Positions 17,776 to 26,884 of a stretch of 64,000 bases of DNA are shown piece after piece. Numbering within the stretch: the first letter of the stretch is position 1; each line of letters opens with the position of its first letter. The stretch is from Nisaea nitritireducens. GTDB taxonomy: Bacteria > Pseudomonadota > Alphaproteobacteria > Thalassobaculales > Thalassobaculaceae. The translations under genes and the position numbers were made by a program. The stretch spans positions 60,756-124,755 of the forward strand of contig NZ_JACZFS010000046.1 of assembly GCF_014904795.1 (NCBI RefSeq). The letters run 5' to 3'. A model generated the notes under the pieces. The model searched no databases, was not told the origin of the DNA, and saw only the letters and a program-made list of their open reading frames with translations.

Positions 17776-18687
17776 ATGAGTGCGAGCGATTACGAGATCC
17801 GTGACGATCGTTTCCGCCGATGCGTCAAGGCGATCGAGACCGTCGAGCAGATCTGGACCGGCGGTAAATGGACCGAGGGGCCGGTCTATGTCCCGGCCTA
17901 CAAGTCGCTCATCTGGAGTGATATCCCGAACGACCGCCGCCTGCGCTGGGACGAATGCAGCGGCGCGGTCGGCGAGTTCCGCATCAACGAGGGCGCCAAT
18001 GTGAACGGCAGCACCCTTGATCGCGAGGGCCGGGTGATCTGTTGCGAGCACGGCAGCCGGAGTGTCACGCGCATGAACCACGATGGCTCTATCGAGACGC
18101 TTGCCGACCGGTTCGAAGGAAAACGCTTCAACAGCCCGAACGACGTGGTTGTGAGATCGGACGGATCGATCTGGTTCACGGATCCAGCCTACGGCATTGA
18201 ATCCGACTATGAGGGTTTCGAAGGCGAGGAGGAGATCGGCGGGCAGCACGTCTACCGGATCGACGGTGGGACAGGCGCGATCACTCAGGTCACGGACGAT
18301 TTCACCTGCCCGAACGGTCTCGCGTTCTCGCTTGATGAGACGAAGCTCTACATCGCGGACAGCGGGGCGACGCGCTATCCGGGCGCGCCGAAGCATATTC
18401 GCGTGTTCGACGTCACGGACGATAACCGGCTCCGGGGCGGCGATGTCTTTGCCGAATGCGAGGCCGGTGTCTTCGACGGGTTCCGCTTCGACAATAAGGG
18501 GAAGATCTGGACCAGTGCGGCGGACGGTGTGCATTGCTACACGCCGGACGGCGACTTGATCGGCAAGATACTTGTTCCGGAAGTCGTCTCGAACCTCTGC
18601 TTTGGAGGGCCGAAGCGGAACCGGCTTTTCATCACCGCGACAAAAAGCGTCTACACAGTCCTGCTGGCGACGAGCGGTCCGCGCTAG
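17776..18687 (+). CDS. SMP-30/gluconolactonase family lactonase
   Basis: A 303-residue six-bladed beta-propeller hydrolase. Metal ligands are visible as the early Glu in TGGKWTEGPVYVP, Asn in INEGANVNGS and RFNSPNDVVVRSDGSIWFTDP, and the Asp in LYIADSGATRY or the following FDGFRFDNKGKIW. This family opens sugar or other lactones, using Ca or Zn. No signal peptide is present. It lies divergent to the Ldh-type dehydrogenase and converges on the radical SAM gene with a 4-base overlap at the ends. Glucokinase is nearby, but a common pathway is not shown. Confidence 0.88.
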   Translation: MSASDYEIRDDRFRRCVKAIETVEQIWTGGKWTEGPVYVPAYKSLIWSDIPNDRRLRWDECSGAVGEFRINEGANVNGSTLDREGRVICCEHGSRSVTRMNHDGSIETLADRFEGKRFNSPNDVVVRSDGSIWFTDPAYGIESDYEGFEGEEEIGGQHVYRIDGGTGAITQVTDDFTCPNGLAFSLDETKLYIADSGATRYPGAPKHIRVFDVTDDNRLRGGDVFAECEAGVFDGFRFDNKGKIWTSAADGVHCYTPDGDLIGKILVPEVVSNLCFGGPKRNRLFITATKSVYTVLLATSGPR

Positions 18688-19754
18688 TCGGCCGCGTCCT
18701 GGCTCCTGGCGGACAGTCGTTGGTGCCTTGCCGTTTCTAGCACGCCGGCCAGTACTTCGGTATGGAACCGGTCGCAGCCGATACAAAGGTTGCGATAGGG
18801 CTCCCCTTTCACGGTGATGGTCTCCGACTTCTTCAGGAAGGTCTCGACATCCCAGCCGTGGGCGATGCCCATGCGTTCTGGATGGCCCATCGAGATCGCC
18901 TCGAAGGCGGGATGGCCGACCAGGCTGTCGATGATATCTTCCAGCGGCTCTTCCGTCAGGTTGCCAAGCGGCGCCTTGGTTTTCAGGCAGCAGGGAAAGA
19001 CATCCCCGTTCGGGTCGATGGAGACCTCGGAGCCGGAATAGCGCCGATTCAGGAAATTCAGGCCGCCGGACCAGACATTGCAGAAATTGTCGTTGATGGT
19101 GGCTTTCGAAAGCCCGTTCTTCCAGGCCCGGCCGCGCGGCCAGATCTTGCCGATCCAGGCATCCTCGGTCGCGCCGAAGAAGGAAAAGGCCGGCCCGTCA
19201 TCGTCCCAGGCACGTTCGGACGGCTCGTGCACGAAATCGCGCATGCCGGCGGCCTTGAACCACTGGGTTAGCCGCTCCTGTAGCGGAACCCGCTTCTCGC
19301 CCTCCATGCCGACATGGAAATCGTCCATCCCGGCGACGGAGATCATGTAGATGCCGCGTTCAAGCAGCTCGTCGATGATCTTCTCGGTGAGGAGGTCGCC
19401 AGTGGTCTGCACCACCAGCCTGACGCCGCCCTGCTCCTTGTATTTGTCGCGGATCATTTCCAGCGCGGGGTAGAGGATGGTCTCCCGTATGGGGTCGATC
19501 AGGACTTCGCCGCCGGAGACGATGATCCGGCTGTTTCGCTCGACATAGCCGCCGGGCGCATTGTCGTCCGGTTGCTCGAGGTCGAGGTAGGTTAGGCGTT
19601 CAGGAAGGTTCGCGATGATCCGCGGGAAATTCTCCTGCGCTGCGCCAACGACCGCTTTCAGCTCGTCACGGACATAGGGGCGGAACTTGTCTTCGTAGCA
19701 ATGCTTGCACCGCCGATGACAGGCCCAGGAGAGGACGTAATAGATACTTTCCAT
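18684..19754 (-). CDS. Radical SAM/SPASM-domain protein, target unknown
   Basis: A 356-residue radical SAM enzyme. The cluster motif is CHRRCKHC (Cys12, Cys16, Cys19). A glycine-rich SAM-binding strand follows in IIVSGGEVLIDP, then beta-strand segments VVQTTGDLL and GIYMISVAGMDDFHVG. The C-terminal half carries SPASM/twitch-like cysteines in DVFPCCLKTKAPLGNL and in NLCIGCDRFH, which would bind an auxiliary Fe-S cluster. SPASM enzymes often modify peptides, but I find no short precursor gene beside it. A role in an anaerobic-sulfatase or cofactor maturation is possible but unsupported. Start ATG at 19754. Confidence 0.8.
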   Translation of the reverse strand: MESIYYVLSWACHRRCKHCYEDKFRPYVRDELKAVVGAAQENFPRIIANLPERLTYLDLEQPDDNAPGGYVERNSRIIVSGGEVLIDPIRETILYPALEMIRDKYKEQGGVRLVVQTTGDLLTEKIIDELLERGIYMISVAGMDDFHVGMEGEKRVPLQERLTQWFKAAGMRDFVHEPSERAWDDDGPAFSFFGATEDAWIGKIWPRGRAWKNGLSKATINDNFCNVWSGGLNFLNRRYSGSEVSIDPNGDVFPCCLKTKAPLGNLTEEPLEDIIDSLVGHPAFEAISMGHPERMGIAHGWDVETFLKKSETITVKGEPYRNLCIGCDRFHTEVLAGVLETARHQRLSARSQDAAD

Positions 19755-19989
19755 TGGTATTTCCCACGTTCACCAAGGTTATGCATATGCCTGTTCCGGC
19801 CCGTCCTGTGAAATCACGCCTCCGTCAGGAGCCTGCAATCTCCGGCAATGTCAAAGCCTGCAGCTCTGCCCGGCCGGCAGTCGGGCCGGGAGCTGTTACT
19901 GCGTCCCGGTTGCACAGAATGTCGGCTTCCGGTACCCCGTGAGTGTGAAATTCAAAGGGACGGCTCGCGCTGCGCGCGACCGGTAGTGC

Positions 19990-20946
19990 ATGACGGCAAG
20001 GATATTGATCGGCGATCTCGGCGGGACGAACTTGCGCCTTGCGCTGACAAACGGCACGTCCATCGAAGCCGAGGCCCGATTCAGGACAGCGGATCATCCG
20101 GGACTGGAATCCGTTCTCGATCAGTATCTTGACGGCTTGCCTGCTACGGCCCGACCGGTCTCCGCCCTTCTGGCCGTGGCAGGTCCCGTATCCGGCGACC
20201 GGTGTCGGTTGACCAACTGTCCCTGGAGCTTTTCCCGCCGCGCCGTTGCGGAGCGCTACGGCTGGGGCCGTTTCCGGCTGATGAATGATTTTTCCGCCGT
20301 CGCGGCGGCGTTGCCTTACTTCTCGGGTGAGGATCTACAGATAGTTCAGGCCGGTGAGAACAACGAAGGAGCACCAAAACTCGTGCTCGGTCCGGGCACC
20401 GGGCTTGGAGTCGGTGCGGCGGTTCCTGCAGAGCGAGGCTGGACGATCCTTGATGGCGAGGGTGGTCATGTCGATTTGCCCTGCCGGGACGAGGCGGAAG
20501 CCGAGCTTCACCGGATGCTCCGCCGCAACGGTCCCGTCTCGGCGGAATCAGTGCTCTCCGGCGCGGGGCTTGCGGCTTTGTTCAATGCCATCGCGGAAAA
20601 GAACGGTGCCGGGGTGCGGGTGGTATGTGGTGAGGACGTCACGGCAAGGCTGGCGGACACGGACTGCCCGGTGGCGCGGGAGGCGCTGGACCGGTTTTCA
20701 TCCTTCCTCGGCGCTGTTGCCGCTAACGCCGCTCTCACGGTCGGGGCACGCGGCGGTGTCTATCTGAACGGCGGCGTTCTGGGACATATAGGCGCCGATT
20801 TCCGGGAGGATCTGTTTCGGGCGCATTTCGTCGGGGACGGTCGGATGGCGGACTATCTCGCCGCCATTCCTGTCTATCGCATCAGGCATCCGGAGCCGGG
20901 TCTGTTCGGACTCCGGATGCTGGCGCGTGGTGCGTACGCCGCTTAG
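19990..20946 (+). CDS. glk: Glucokinase
   Basis: A 318-residue ATP-dependent glucokinase of the bacterial Glk group. The phosphate-1 motif is [13 protein letters not shown] (about 7-19). The sugar-binding and catalytic Asp lie in LMNDFSAVA, the phosphate-2 loop is [14 protein letters not shown] and the glucose-contact EGGHVDLP follows. [14 protein letters not shown] near the C-terminus is the adenosine motif. It makes glucose 6-phosphate in the cytosol, entering the Entner-Doudoroff route in most alphaproteobacteria. Its last 4 bases overlap the end of the convergent rocD gene. No sugar transporter is adjacent. Confidence 0.92.
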   Translation: MTARILIGDLGGTNLRLALTNGTSIEAEARFRTADHPGLESVLDQYLDGLPATARPVSALLAVAGPVSGDRCRLTNCPWSFSRRAVAERYGWGRFRLMNDFSAVAAALPYFSGEDLQIVQAGENNEGAPKLVLGPGTGLGVGAAVPAERGWTILDGEGGHVDLPCRDEAEAELHRMLRRNGPVSAESVLSGAGLAALFNAIAEKNGAGVRVVCGEDVTARLADTDCPVAREALDRFSSFLGAVAANAALTVGARGGVYLNGGVLGHIGADFREDLFRAHFVGDGRMADYLAAIPVYRIRHPEPGLFGLRMLARGAYAA

Positions 20947-22151
20947 TGAAGGTTGGTCAGCACGTCCTGGAAACGCTCCAGCGCCCAGTCGACCTGATCG
21001 CGGGTGATGACCAGCGGCGGGGCGATGCGGATCGAATGTTCGTGCGTGTCTTTCGCCAGAATGCCGCGATCCTTCAGGGCCTCGCAGTATTTTTTGGCGC
21101 CGCCCGCTTCCGGTTGTAGCTCAACGGCCAGCATCAGGCCGCGTCCGCGGATTTCCTTGACCGCGTTGGAGCGTATGTCTTCCAGGCCGGCCTTGAAATA
21201 AGAGCCTTGCTCGGCGGAATTCTCGATCATGCCCTCGCTCACCAGCACGTCGAGCGCGGCCCGGGCGATGGCGCAAGCCAGCGGGTTGCCGCCAAAGGTG
21301 GAGCCATGCTGGCCCGGTTGCAGCACGCCGAGCACTTCGGTGTTCGAAAGCACGGCGGAGACCGGATAGAAGCCGCCGGACAGCGCCTTGCCGACCAGTG
21401 TCACATCCGCCTCGATCTCCTCATGCTCTTCCGCCAGCATCTTGCCGGTCCGGCCGAGGCCTGACTGGATTTCGTCCAGGATCAGCGTGATGTTGTGCTC
21501 GGTGCAGAGCGCCCGCATCCGCTTCAGGTAGCCTGCGGGCGGAATGATCACGCCGGCCTCGCCCTGGATCGGTTCGATCAGCACGGCCACGGTGTTCCGC
21601 GTGATAGCCTGCTCGAACGCCGTGATGTCGCCGAACTTGACCACCCGGAAGCCTGGTGCGAAGGGGCCGAAGCCACCGCGCGCGACCGGATCGGTGGAGA
21701 AGCCGACGACGCCGATGGTGCGGCCATGGAAATTGTTGGAGAAGACGATGATCTCGGCCTGGTTCTCCTCGACGCCCTTCTGCTCGTATCCCCATTTGCG
21801 TACGGCCTTGATGGCGGACTCGACCGCTTCGGCGCCGGAATTCATCGGCAGCACCTTGTGGGAGCCGGTCAGCCGGGCGATGTCTTCGTAGAAACCGGCG
21901 AGTTGGTCATTGTGGAAGGCGCGGGAGGTCAGGGTGATGCGTTTCGCCTGCTCGACCATCGCCTCGAAGATCTTCGGGTGGCAATGACCCTGATTGACCG
22001 CCGAATAGGCGGACAGGCAGTCGAGATACTGCTTTCCGTCCACGTCCCAGACATGCACGCCTTCACCTCGGGACAGTACCACGTCCAACGGCTTGTAATT
22101 GTGTGCGCCGAGGCGCTGTTCGGTGGCGATGAAGTCTGCGGCGTTTGCCAT
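20943..22151 (-). CDS. rocD: Ornithine aminotransferase
   Basis: A 402-residue class III PLP aminotransferase that converts ornithine and 2-oxoglutarate to glutamate semialdehyde and glutamate. It shows [18 protein letters not shown] and [17 protein letters not shown], which are characteristic of ornithine aminotransferase. The cofactor Asp is in [15 protein letters not shown] (Asp226) and the Schiff-base lysine is Lys255 in [11 protein letters not shown]. The ATG at 22151 follows CGGAGACAATC. It sits 39 bases downstream of arginase on the same strand, and together they convert arginine to glutamate semialdehyde. Control by the divergent Lrp regulator is likely. Confidence 0.94.
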   Translation of the reverse strand: MANAADFIATEQRLGAHNYKPLDVVLSRGEGVHVWDVDGKQYLDCLSAYSAVNQGHCHPKIFEAMVEQAKRITLTSRAFHNDQLAGFYEDIARLTGSHKVLPMNSGAEAVESAIKAVRKWGYEQKGVEENQAEIIVFSNNFHGRTIGVVGFSTDPVARGGFGPFAPGFRVVKFGDITAFEQAITRNTVAVLIEPIQGEAGVIIPPAGYLKRMRALCTEHNITLILDEIQSGLGRTGKMLAEEHEEIEADVTLVGKALSGGFYPVSAVLSNTEVLGVLQPGQHGSTFGGNPLACAIARAALDVLVSEGMIENSAEQGSYFKAGLEDIRSNAVKEIRGRGLMLAVELQPEAGGAKKYCEALKDRGILAKDTHEHSIRIAPPLVITRDQVDWALERFQDVLTNLH

Positions 22152-22190
22152 GATTGTCTCCGTGGTTCGGGGTATCAGAAAGGCCAAGGC

Positions 22191-23126
22191 TCAGAAAGAA
22201 CGTGTCGGGCGATCCATGACCTTGCGGCCGAACAGGCTCGCGGCCAGGTCGACCATGAGGCGCGCGGTCTTGCCGCGCTCGTCGAGAAACGGGTTCAGTT
22301 CGACCAGATCAAGGGAGCCGACGCGCCCGCAATCGTTCAGCTTCTCCATGATCAGATGCGCCTCCCTGAAAGTCGCACCGCCGGGAACGGTGGTGCCGAC
22401 GGCCGGCGCGATTTCAGGGTCGAGGAAATCGACGTCGAGGCTGACATGAATGATGCCGTCCGCCGCTTCGACCCGCGCCAGGAAATCCTTGAGCAGTGTG
22501 TTGACGCCATGCTCGTCGATGGCACGCATGTCGATCACTTCGATTGGCTGGTCCAGCAATTCGCGATGTTCCGCCGGATCGACGGAGCGGATGCCCATCA
22601 TGGTCATGTTCTCGGGCTTCACCGGCACTTCCAAAGGAGGGAAATAGCTATCGAAGCCGTCCCGGCCGGTGAAATAGGCGACCGGCACGCCATGCAGGTT
22701 GCCACTCTCGGTGCTGTTCAGGTCGTGGTAGTCGGTATGGGCGTCAAGCCAGAGCACGAAGAGTTCGCGCCCTTCTTCCTTGGCGGCTTTGGCGATGCCC
22801 GGAAGCGTGCCGGCCGCCAGCGCATGGTCGCCGCCGAGGAAGATCGGCGTGCGGCCGTTCTGCTTCGCCTGATAGGCGGCTTCGGTGAGGGTCTGCACCC
22901 AGCCAGCGGTTTCCGTCAGGTTCTTGATCGCCTTGTTCGGATGACTGCGTTCCGGAAGCGCGGCAGCGGTGCAATTCCCGAGATCCTCGACGGAATGGCC
23001 AAGACTTTCCAGCGCCCGGCCAAGTCCAGCCGTGCGGAATGCGTCCGGCCCCATGATGCAACCCGGCTGGCCCGCACCGATCTGAACGGGGGCGCCAACA
23101 AGAACACAGGAACGACGATCGGTCAT
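22191..23126 (-). CDS. rocF: Arginase
   Basis: A 311-residue manganese ureohydrolase splitting arginine to ornithine and urea. All six metal ligands are visible: His101 in GGDHALAAG, Asp128, His130 and Asp132 in WLDAHTDYHD, and Asp231 and Asp233 in SLDVDFLDP. SGNLHGVPVA is the arginase substrate-loop signature, separating it from agmatinase. The ATG at 23126 is preceded by GGAG at 6 bases. It leads the rocF-rocD unit and diverges from an Lrp-family gene. The urea product would need a urease or export; none is in the window. Confidence 0.95.
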   Translation of the reverse strand: MTDRRSCVLVGAPVQIGAGQPGCIMGPDAFRTAGLGRALESLGHSVEDLGNCTAAALPERSHPNKAIKNLTETAGWVQTLTEAAYQAKQNGRTPIFLGGDHALAAGTLPGIAKAAKEEGRELFVLWLDAHTDYHDLNSTESGNLHGVPVAYFTGRDGFDSYFPPLEVPVKPENMTMMGIRSVDPAEHRELLDQPIEVIDMRAIDEHGVNTLLKDFLARVEAADGIIHVSLDVDFLDPEIAPAVGTTVPGGATFREAHLIMEKLNDCGRVGSLDLVELNPFLDERGKTARLMVDLAASLFGRKVMDRPTRSF

Positions 23127-23224
23127 TTTTGGCTCCATGAATGTGCACGGTTGATTTGCCCGGCACGAACTGTATTCAGTATGCGGGCAAGTCTCTGGCG
23201 CAAAATAGATGGCAATTTGCGCAA

Positions 23225-23246
23225 TTTGATCCATGATATGATCAAA
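23225..23246. promoter_or_regulatory. Perfect inverted repeat, candidate Lrp-type operator
   Basis: TTTGATC and GATCAAA form a perfect 7-bp inverted repeat around an 8-base centre, in an AT-rich stretch between arginase (start 23126) and the Lrp gene (start 23275). The site is 28 bases before the regulator start, so it is well placed for autoregulation and for control of arginase. Lrp/AsnC proteins bind such degenerate AT-rich palindromes; the link is inference. Confidence 0.6.
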
Positions 23247-23274
23247 ATGATAACTTAAATGTGGCGATCTGAAA

Positions 23275-23715
23275 ATGGATGCTGTTGACGAGAAACTGAT
23301 CGCCGCGCTGCGCCGGAATGGCCGTACGGGTATTTCCGAGCTTGCCGGCACGGTCGGGGTCTCGCGTGCCACGGTGCGCAGCCGGCTGGAGCGGCTGGAG
23401 CGTGACGGCCATGTGCTCGGCTATACGGTGGTGCTGCGCGGGGACGCGACGGAAATGCCCGTGCGCGGCATCATGCTAATCGAAATCGAGGGGCGCGGGA
23501 CGGAGAACGTAGTGCGCCAACTCACCGGCATCGGTGAGGTTGGCGCGGTGCACAGTACGAACGGCAAGTGGGATCTGATTGCCGAGATCGGCGCCGAGAC
23601 CCTGACGGATTTTGACGATGTGCTACGCCGCATCCGGCTGATCGAAGGCATCGCCAGTTCGGAGACAAACCTGCTTCTGGCAACCCGGCGCAGTGCCCGG
23701 GCCGCCCGCGGGTAA
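23275..23715 (+). CDS. Lrp/AsnC family transcriptional regulator
   Basis: A 146-residue regulator. The N-terminal HTH (about 4-60) reads DEKLIAALRRNGRTGISELA then VSRATVRSRLERLERDGHVLGYTV. The C-terminal RAM/AsnC ligand domain includes GIGEVGAVHSTNGKWDLIAEI and IRLIEGIASSETNLLL. Lrp proteins form octamers and sense amino acids. It diverges from rocF-rocD, so arginine or ornithine is the plausible effector, as in known Lrp-type activators of arginase operons in alphaproteobacteria. It converges on a TetR gene 8 bases away. Confidence 0.92.
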   Translation: MDAVDEKLIAALRRNGRTGISELAGTVGVSRATVRSRLERLERDGHVLGYTVVLRGDATEMPVRGIMLIEIEGRGTENVVRQLTGIGEVGAVHSTNGKWDLIAEIGAETLTDFDDVLRRIRLIEGIASSETNLLLATRRSARAARG

Positions 23716-23723
23716 CGTTCACA

Positions 23724-24338
23724 TCACACCGCGGTATCTTCCTCAAGCAGGTCGAGAGCCTTGAGGGCGGTGCGGGCGGAGAGCCAGAGTTCCTCCTCCT
23801 CGCGGATCACCTTGCAGACGACATTGAGACCGACCAGCACTGTCTTGAGCGCGAGCGCGGTGGCGTGGCTGTCGAGGGTTGAGGGAAGCTCGTCGGTTGC
23901 CTTGCCGAATTCGAGCAGGCGTTCCAGCCGTGCGACATTGGCCTGGACGATCTCATCAAGCATCGGGCCGAGCGCTTCGTCCCGATTGCAGAGTTCAGCC
24001 ACGCTTTTCACCGCAAAACAGCCCTTGGCGTCGGGATCGGCGGCGCGGGCGCTACAGGCGGCGCGGAACGTGTTCGTGATCAGCCGCCTGACACTACCGG
24101 CGGAGGACGGCTCGCTTGCGAACGCGCTGTCGGGCGATTGCTCGCCATAGAGGGCAAGAGCCTCGCGGAACAGATCCTCGCGGCTACCGAACGCGTTGTA
24201 GAAGCTTGACCGGGTAATCCCGAGACGCTCGGAAAGCGCCTTGACGGAGCAGGCCTCATAGCCCTCACGCCAGAAGATTTCCATGGCCGTATCGACGGCT
24301 TCGTCTCGGTCAAATTTGCTCGGTCGGGCCAAAATCAC
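23724..24338 (-). CDS. TetR/AcrR family transcriptional regulator
   Basis: A 204-residue repressor. The N-terminal HTH (about 8-55) includes DEAVDTAMEIFWREGYEACS and LGITRSSFYNAFGSREDLF. The ligand domain carries a C-terminal TetR_C pattern with GCFAVKSVAELCNRD. The two cysteines at FRAACSARAADPDAKGCF resemble those of repressors of the NemR/AcrR type, but a redox role is unproved. The start is GTG at 24338. It is divergent from the DUF1330 gene, with a long inverted repeat between them. Confidence 0.9.
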   Translation of the reverse strand: MILARPSKFDRDEAVDTAMEIFWREGYEACSVKALSERLGITRSSFYNAFGSREDLFREALALYGEQSPDSAFASEPSSAGSVRRLITNTFRAACSARAADPDAKGCFAVKSVAELCNRDEALGPMLDEIVQANVARLERLLEFGKATDELPSTLDSHATALALKTVLVGLNVVCKVIREEEELWLSARTALKALDLLEEDTAV

Positions 24339-24356
24339 TCACGAAAATATTATTTA

Positions 24357-24403
24357 TACAGCAGTGGACAAAACGATGGACGCGTGTTTTATCCACTTCT
24401 GTA
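24357..24403. promoter_or_regulatory. Long imperfect inverted repeat, candidate TetR operator
   Basis: The arm at 24357-24374 (TACAGCAGTGGACAAAAC) and the arm at 24386-24403 (GTTTTATCCACTTCTGTA) are complementary at 16 of 18 positions, with an 11-base centre. The site lies 19 bases from the TetR start and 53 bases from the DUF1330 start. Each arm also contains the half-site GTGGA. It probably binds the adjacent TetR protein and represses both genes; this is inferred from position and symmetry. Confidence 0.65.
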
Positions 24404-24455
24404 CATAACGTGCCCGGCAAGTTCTGTCGAGCGTTCAGGGAATGAGGAGATATTC

Positions 24456-24749
24456 ATGACGGCGTTTTTTGTGGCTGTGGTTGCAGTCAAGGACCCGGCC
24501 AAGATGCAGGACTACTCAAAGCAAGCCGCGGAAACCTTCAAGCCGTTTGGCGGTGAAATGGTGATGCGCGGCAAGGTCGGGGAAGTTCTTACCGGCGGTA
24601 ATGCCAATCATCAGGCGACGGGCATAGCCTCCTTCCCGAGCATGCAGGACCTGAAAGCCTGGTACGCTTCGGACGCCTATCAGGCGATCATTCCGCTGCG
24701 CGAGGAAGCGGCGGACATGACGATTACCGCTTACGACGTTCCGTCCTGA
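24456..24749 (+). CDS. DUF1330 domain protein
   Basis: A 97-residue protein that is almost entirely a DUF1330 ferredoxin-like (dimeric alpha-beta barrel) domain. It begins MTAFFVAVVAVKDPAKMQDY and contains GGEMVMRGK, GIASFPSMQDLKAWYASDAYQAI and a C-terminal strand. The family resembles antibiotic-biosynthesis monooxygenase-like folds, but has no firmly assigned reaction. The ATG at 24456 has GAGGAG at the right distance. It is probably under control of the divergent TetR gene, whose palindrome lies just upstream. Confidence 0.85.
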   Translation: MTAFFVAVVAVKDPAKMQDYSKQAAETFKPFGGEMVMRGKVGEVLTGGNANHQATGIASFPSMQDLKAWYASDAYQAIIPLREEAADMTITAYDVPS

Positions 24750-24880
24750 TCCGGCACATGAGGCGGCCCGGCACGGCCGCCTCACGCCGGGAGTTGGATC
24801 GTTCCGTGAAAAGGCCATGGCCCGGGCGATCCCGGATGATCTAGGCTTCCCGTGTTGGCAACAATGCGGGGCTGCCGGGT

Positions 24881-26041
24881 ATGAAGATCACAGGCATCCG
24901 GAGCCATGTGCTCCAGTACGATCTCGATGAAGAGCTCGGCTATTCCCAGCAATATTACCTGAAGCGCACCACCCATCTGGTGGAGATCACGACCGACGAG
25001 GGGCTGGTTGGCTGGGGCGAGTGTTTCGGTGGCGGCGATATCGCTTTCGCCAACAAGGCCATCGTTGAGCGCGTGATCCAGCCGATGGTGCTCGGCATGG
25101 ACCCGCTTGAGCGCGAGGTGATCTGGCACAAGGTCTACAACCTTCTGCGAGATCACGGCCAGAAGGGCATGCCGATCCAGTCTCTCTCCGGCGTCGATAT
25201 CGCGCTCTGGGATCTGGCCGGCAAGATCCACGGCGTGCCGGTCTACCGGTTGCTCGGCGGTGCCTTTCGGGACCGTATCCAGGTCTATGGCTACGGCATG
25301 ATGTTGCAGAGGGTGCCTGACCTGAAGGAGCGCTTCGCTGTCGAGAGCGCGGCGATCAGCGCAGCCGGCTACAAGGCGATGAAGATGAAGGTCGGGCGCG
25401 GCGTGAAAGAGGACATCGCGTTGGTCGAGACTGTCCGCGGTGCTATTGGCCCCGATATTGGTCTGATGGTGGATGCGAACCATGCCTATACGGCACGGGA
25501 AGCGATACCGCTCGGGCGCGAACTGGAGCGGCTCGGCGTTGCCTGGTTCGAGGAGCCGGTCGCGCCGGAGGACAGGCAGGGCTATCGCGACCTCTGCCTT
25601 GCCCTCGACATGCCGGTTGCCGGAGGGGAGGGTGAGTTCACCCGCTGGGGCTTCCGCGATCTGATCCATAACCGCTGCGTCGACGTTCTGCAGCCGGAAG
25701 TCTGCGGGCTTGGCGGTATCACCGAGTATCTGAAGGTCCGGGCTCTGGCGGAGGCCCATTTCATGCCGATCGTGAACCATGTCTGGGGCTCGGCTGTGGC
25801 CGTGGCCACCAACATGCATCTGCTGGCCGCGTTGCCGGACCTGCCGGGCGGCGCGCACCCGGTCCAGCCGATGCTGGAATACGACACCACGCCGAACCGG
25901 TTCCGGGAAGAGTTGCTGGTCGAACCGCTCCGGGTCGGCGAGCAGGTGAAGGAAAGCGGCGGCAGCGTCGGTCTGCCGGGCGGGCCGGGGCTCGGTATCG
26001 AGCCGGACCCGGATTTTGTGAAGCATTTTTCTGTTAGCTAA
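24881..26041 (+). CDS. Enolase superfamily enzyme (mandelate racemase/muconate lactonizing group)
   Basis: A 386-residue enzyme with an N-terminal capping domain and a C-terminal barrel. The catalytic Lys pair is KMK (Lys168, Lys170). Metal ligands are Asp198 in VDANHAY, Glu224 in WFEEPVAPED and Glu250 in AGGEGEFTRWG; the catalytic His is His300 in IVNHVWGSA. The residue normally Asp in the His-Asp dyad is Glu273 in LQPEVCGLGG. Family members abstract a proton next to a carboxylate in sugar-acid dehydration or racemisation. The substrate is unknown. Its last 4 bases overlap the end of the convergent hydrolase gene. Confidence 0.86.
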   Translation: MKITGIRSHVLQYDLDEELGYSQQYYLKRTTHLVEITTDEGLVGWGECFGGGDIAFANKAIVERVIQPMVLGMDPLEREVIWHKVYNLLRDHGQKGMPIQSLSGVDIALWDLAGKIHGVPVYRLLGGAFRDRIQVYGYGMMLQRVPDLKERFAVESAAISAAGYKAMKMKVGRGVKEDIALVETVRGAIGPDIGLMVDANHAYTAREAIPLGRELERLGVAWFEEPVAPEDRQGYRDLCLALDMPVAGGEGEFTRWGFRDLIHNRCVDVLQPEVCGLGGITEYLKVRALAEAHFMPIVNHVWGSAVAVATNMHLLAALPDLPGGAHPVQPMLEYDTTPNRFREELLVEPLRVGEQVKESGGSVGLPGGPGLGIEPDPDFVKHFSVS

Positions 26042-26808
26042 TTGCGACCCAAAGCGGATGGGGCGAATATCTGTTCTAAGAAGGGGCGTAGAACTCCCTG
26101 AGAATATTCGAGCGGGATGCGATGTCCGCATTCGAACAGGCTGAGAGTGACCGGAACTCCGGCGTCTGACAGGGTTTCGGCGAATATCTCGGCTTGGGAA
26201 ACTGGAGCGCGGTCGTCCTGCCTTCCGTGCAAAATCAAGATGTTCGAGTGAATTTTATGCGTGTGGTACAAGGCCGAGCGCGCCAGAAAGGCTTCGTTCG
26301 ACAGGCCTGCCTCGTTCTGGATTGCCTGTCGCACGCCGCCGGAACTGCTGTCAAAAGCCGCCTTAAGATCGTAGACGCCGCTAGACAGTATAAGGGCCTC
26401 TAAATCAGGAACTTGAGTGGCGACCATTGCCGAGGCAATGGCTCCCCGGCTGTATCCATAAAGAACGATCCGGTCAGGATCGATGGACGGTTGTTCCTTG
26501 AGAAAGGAGAGAGCAGCCATAATCGCCTGCTGTGTGCGCGGACCGCAGAAATCGGCAGGGCCGTCTGACGCGCCAAATCCAGGCTGTGAAACTGCCGCCG
26601 CAGTGATATTCAAGCTGGACGATAACTGAAGCAGCACCCCACGCTCGACGACCTGTTTTGCCCCCTTAAAAAGGCCGCCCTGATAGCCATGGACAAGCAA
26701 TATTGCTCCTCGGGGCGTGCTGCCTGAAGCCTGAGCTTGAAAAAGCTCAACAGTTGCTCCGTCCTCCCGTTTAATGAGATGTCGCGTAACCATTGGCATA
26801 AATACCAT
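26038..26808 (-). CDS. Alpha/beta hydrolase
   Basis: About 256 residues of alpha/beta-hydrolase fold. The oxyanion region is ILLVHGYQGG, the nucleophile elbow is LYGYSRGAIAS, the acid is Asp in LHGRQDDRAPVSQ and the catalytic His is in FECGHRIPLEYS. The start is uncertain: three ATGs (26808, 26799, 26793) lie close together and no good ribosome site is seen; the frame is open to a TTG at 26871. The gene and the next one are visibly AT-richer than their neighbours, which suggests recent acquisition. Substrate unknown. Confidence 0.8.
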   Translation of the reverse strand: MVFMPMVTRHLIKREDGATVELFQAQASGSTPRGAILLVHGYQGGLFKGAKQVVERGVLLQLSSSLNITAAAVSQPGFGASDGPADFCGPRTQQAIMAALSFLKEQPSIDPDRIVLYGYSRGAIASAMVATQVPDLEALILSSGVYDLKAAFDSSSGGVRQAIQNEAGLSNEAFLARSALYHTHKIHSNILILHGRQDDRAPVSQAEIFAETLSDAGVPVTLSLFECGHRIPLEYSQGVLRPFLEQIFAPSALGRN

Positions 26809-26884
26809 TACGTTTATTGGCGTGCTGGCGAGACACTGACTCGAGAGCCTCTCAATATCCGCAAACGGCAAAAGCGGCCGTTCG

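Noticed and set aside
21495..23258. 587-residue plus-strand open frame
   Set aside because: Antisense shadow of rocD and rocF, both of which are certain.
24782..26131. 449-residue minus-strand open frame
   Set aside because: Antisense to the enolase-superfamily gene; no conserved motif.
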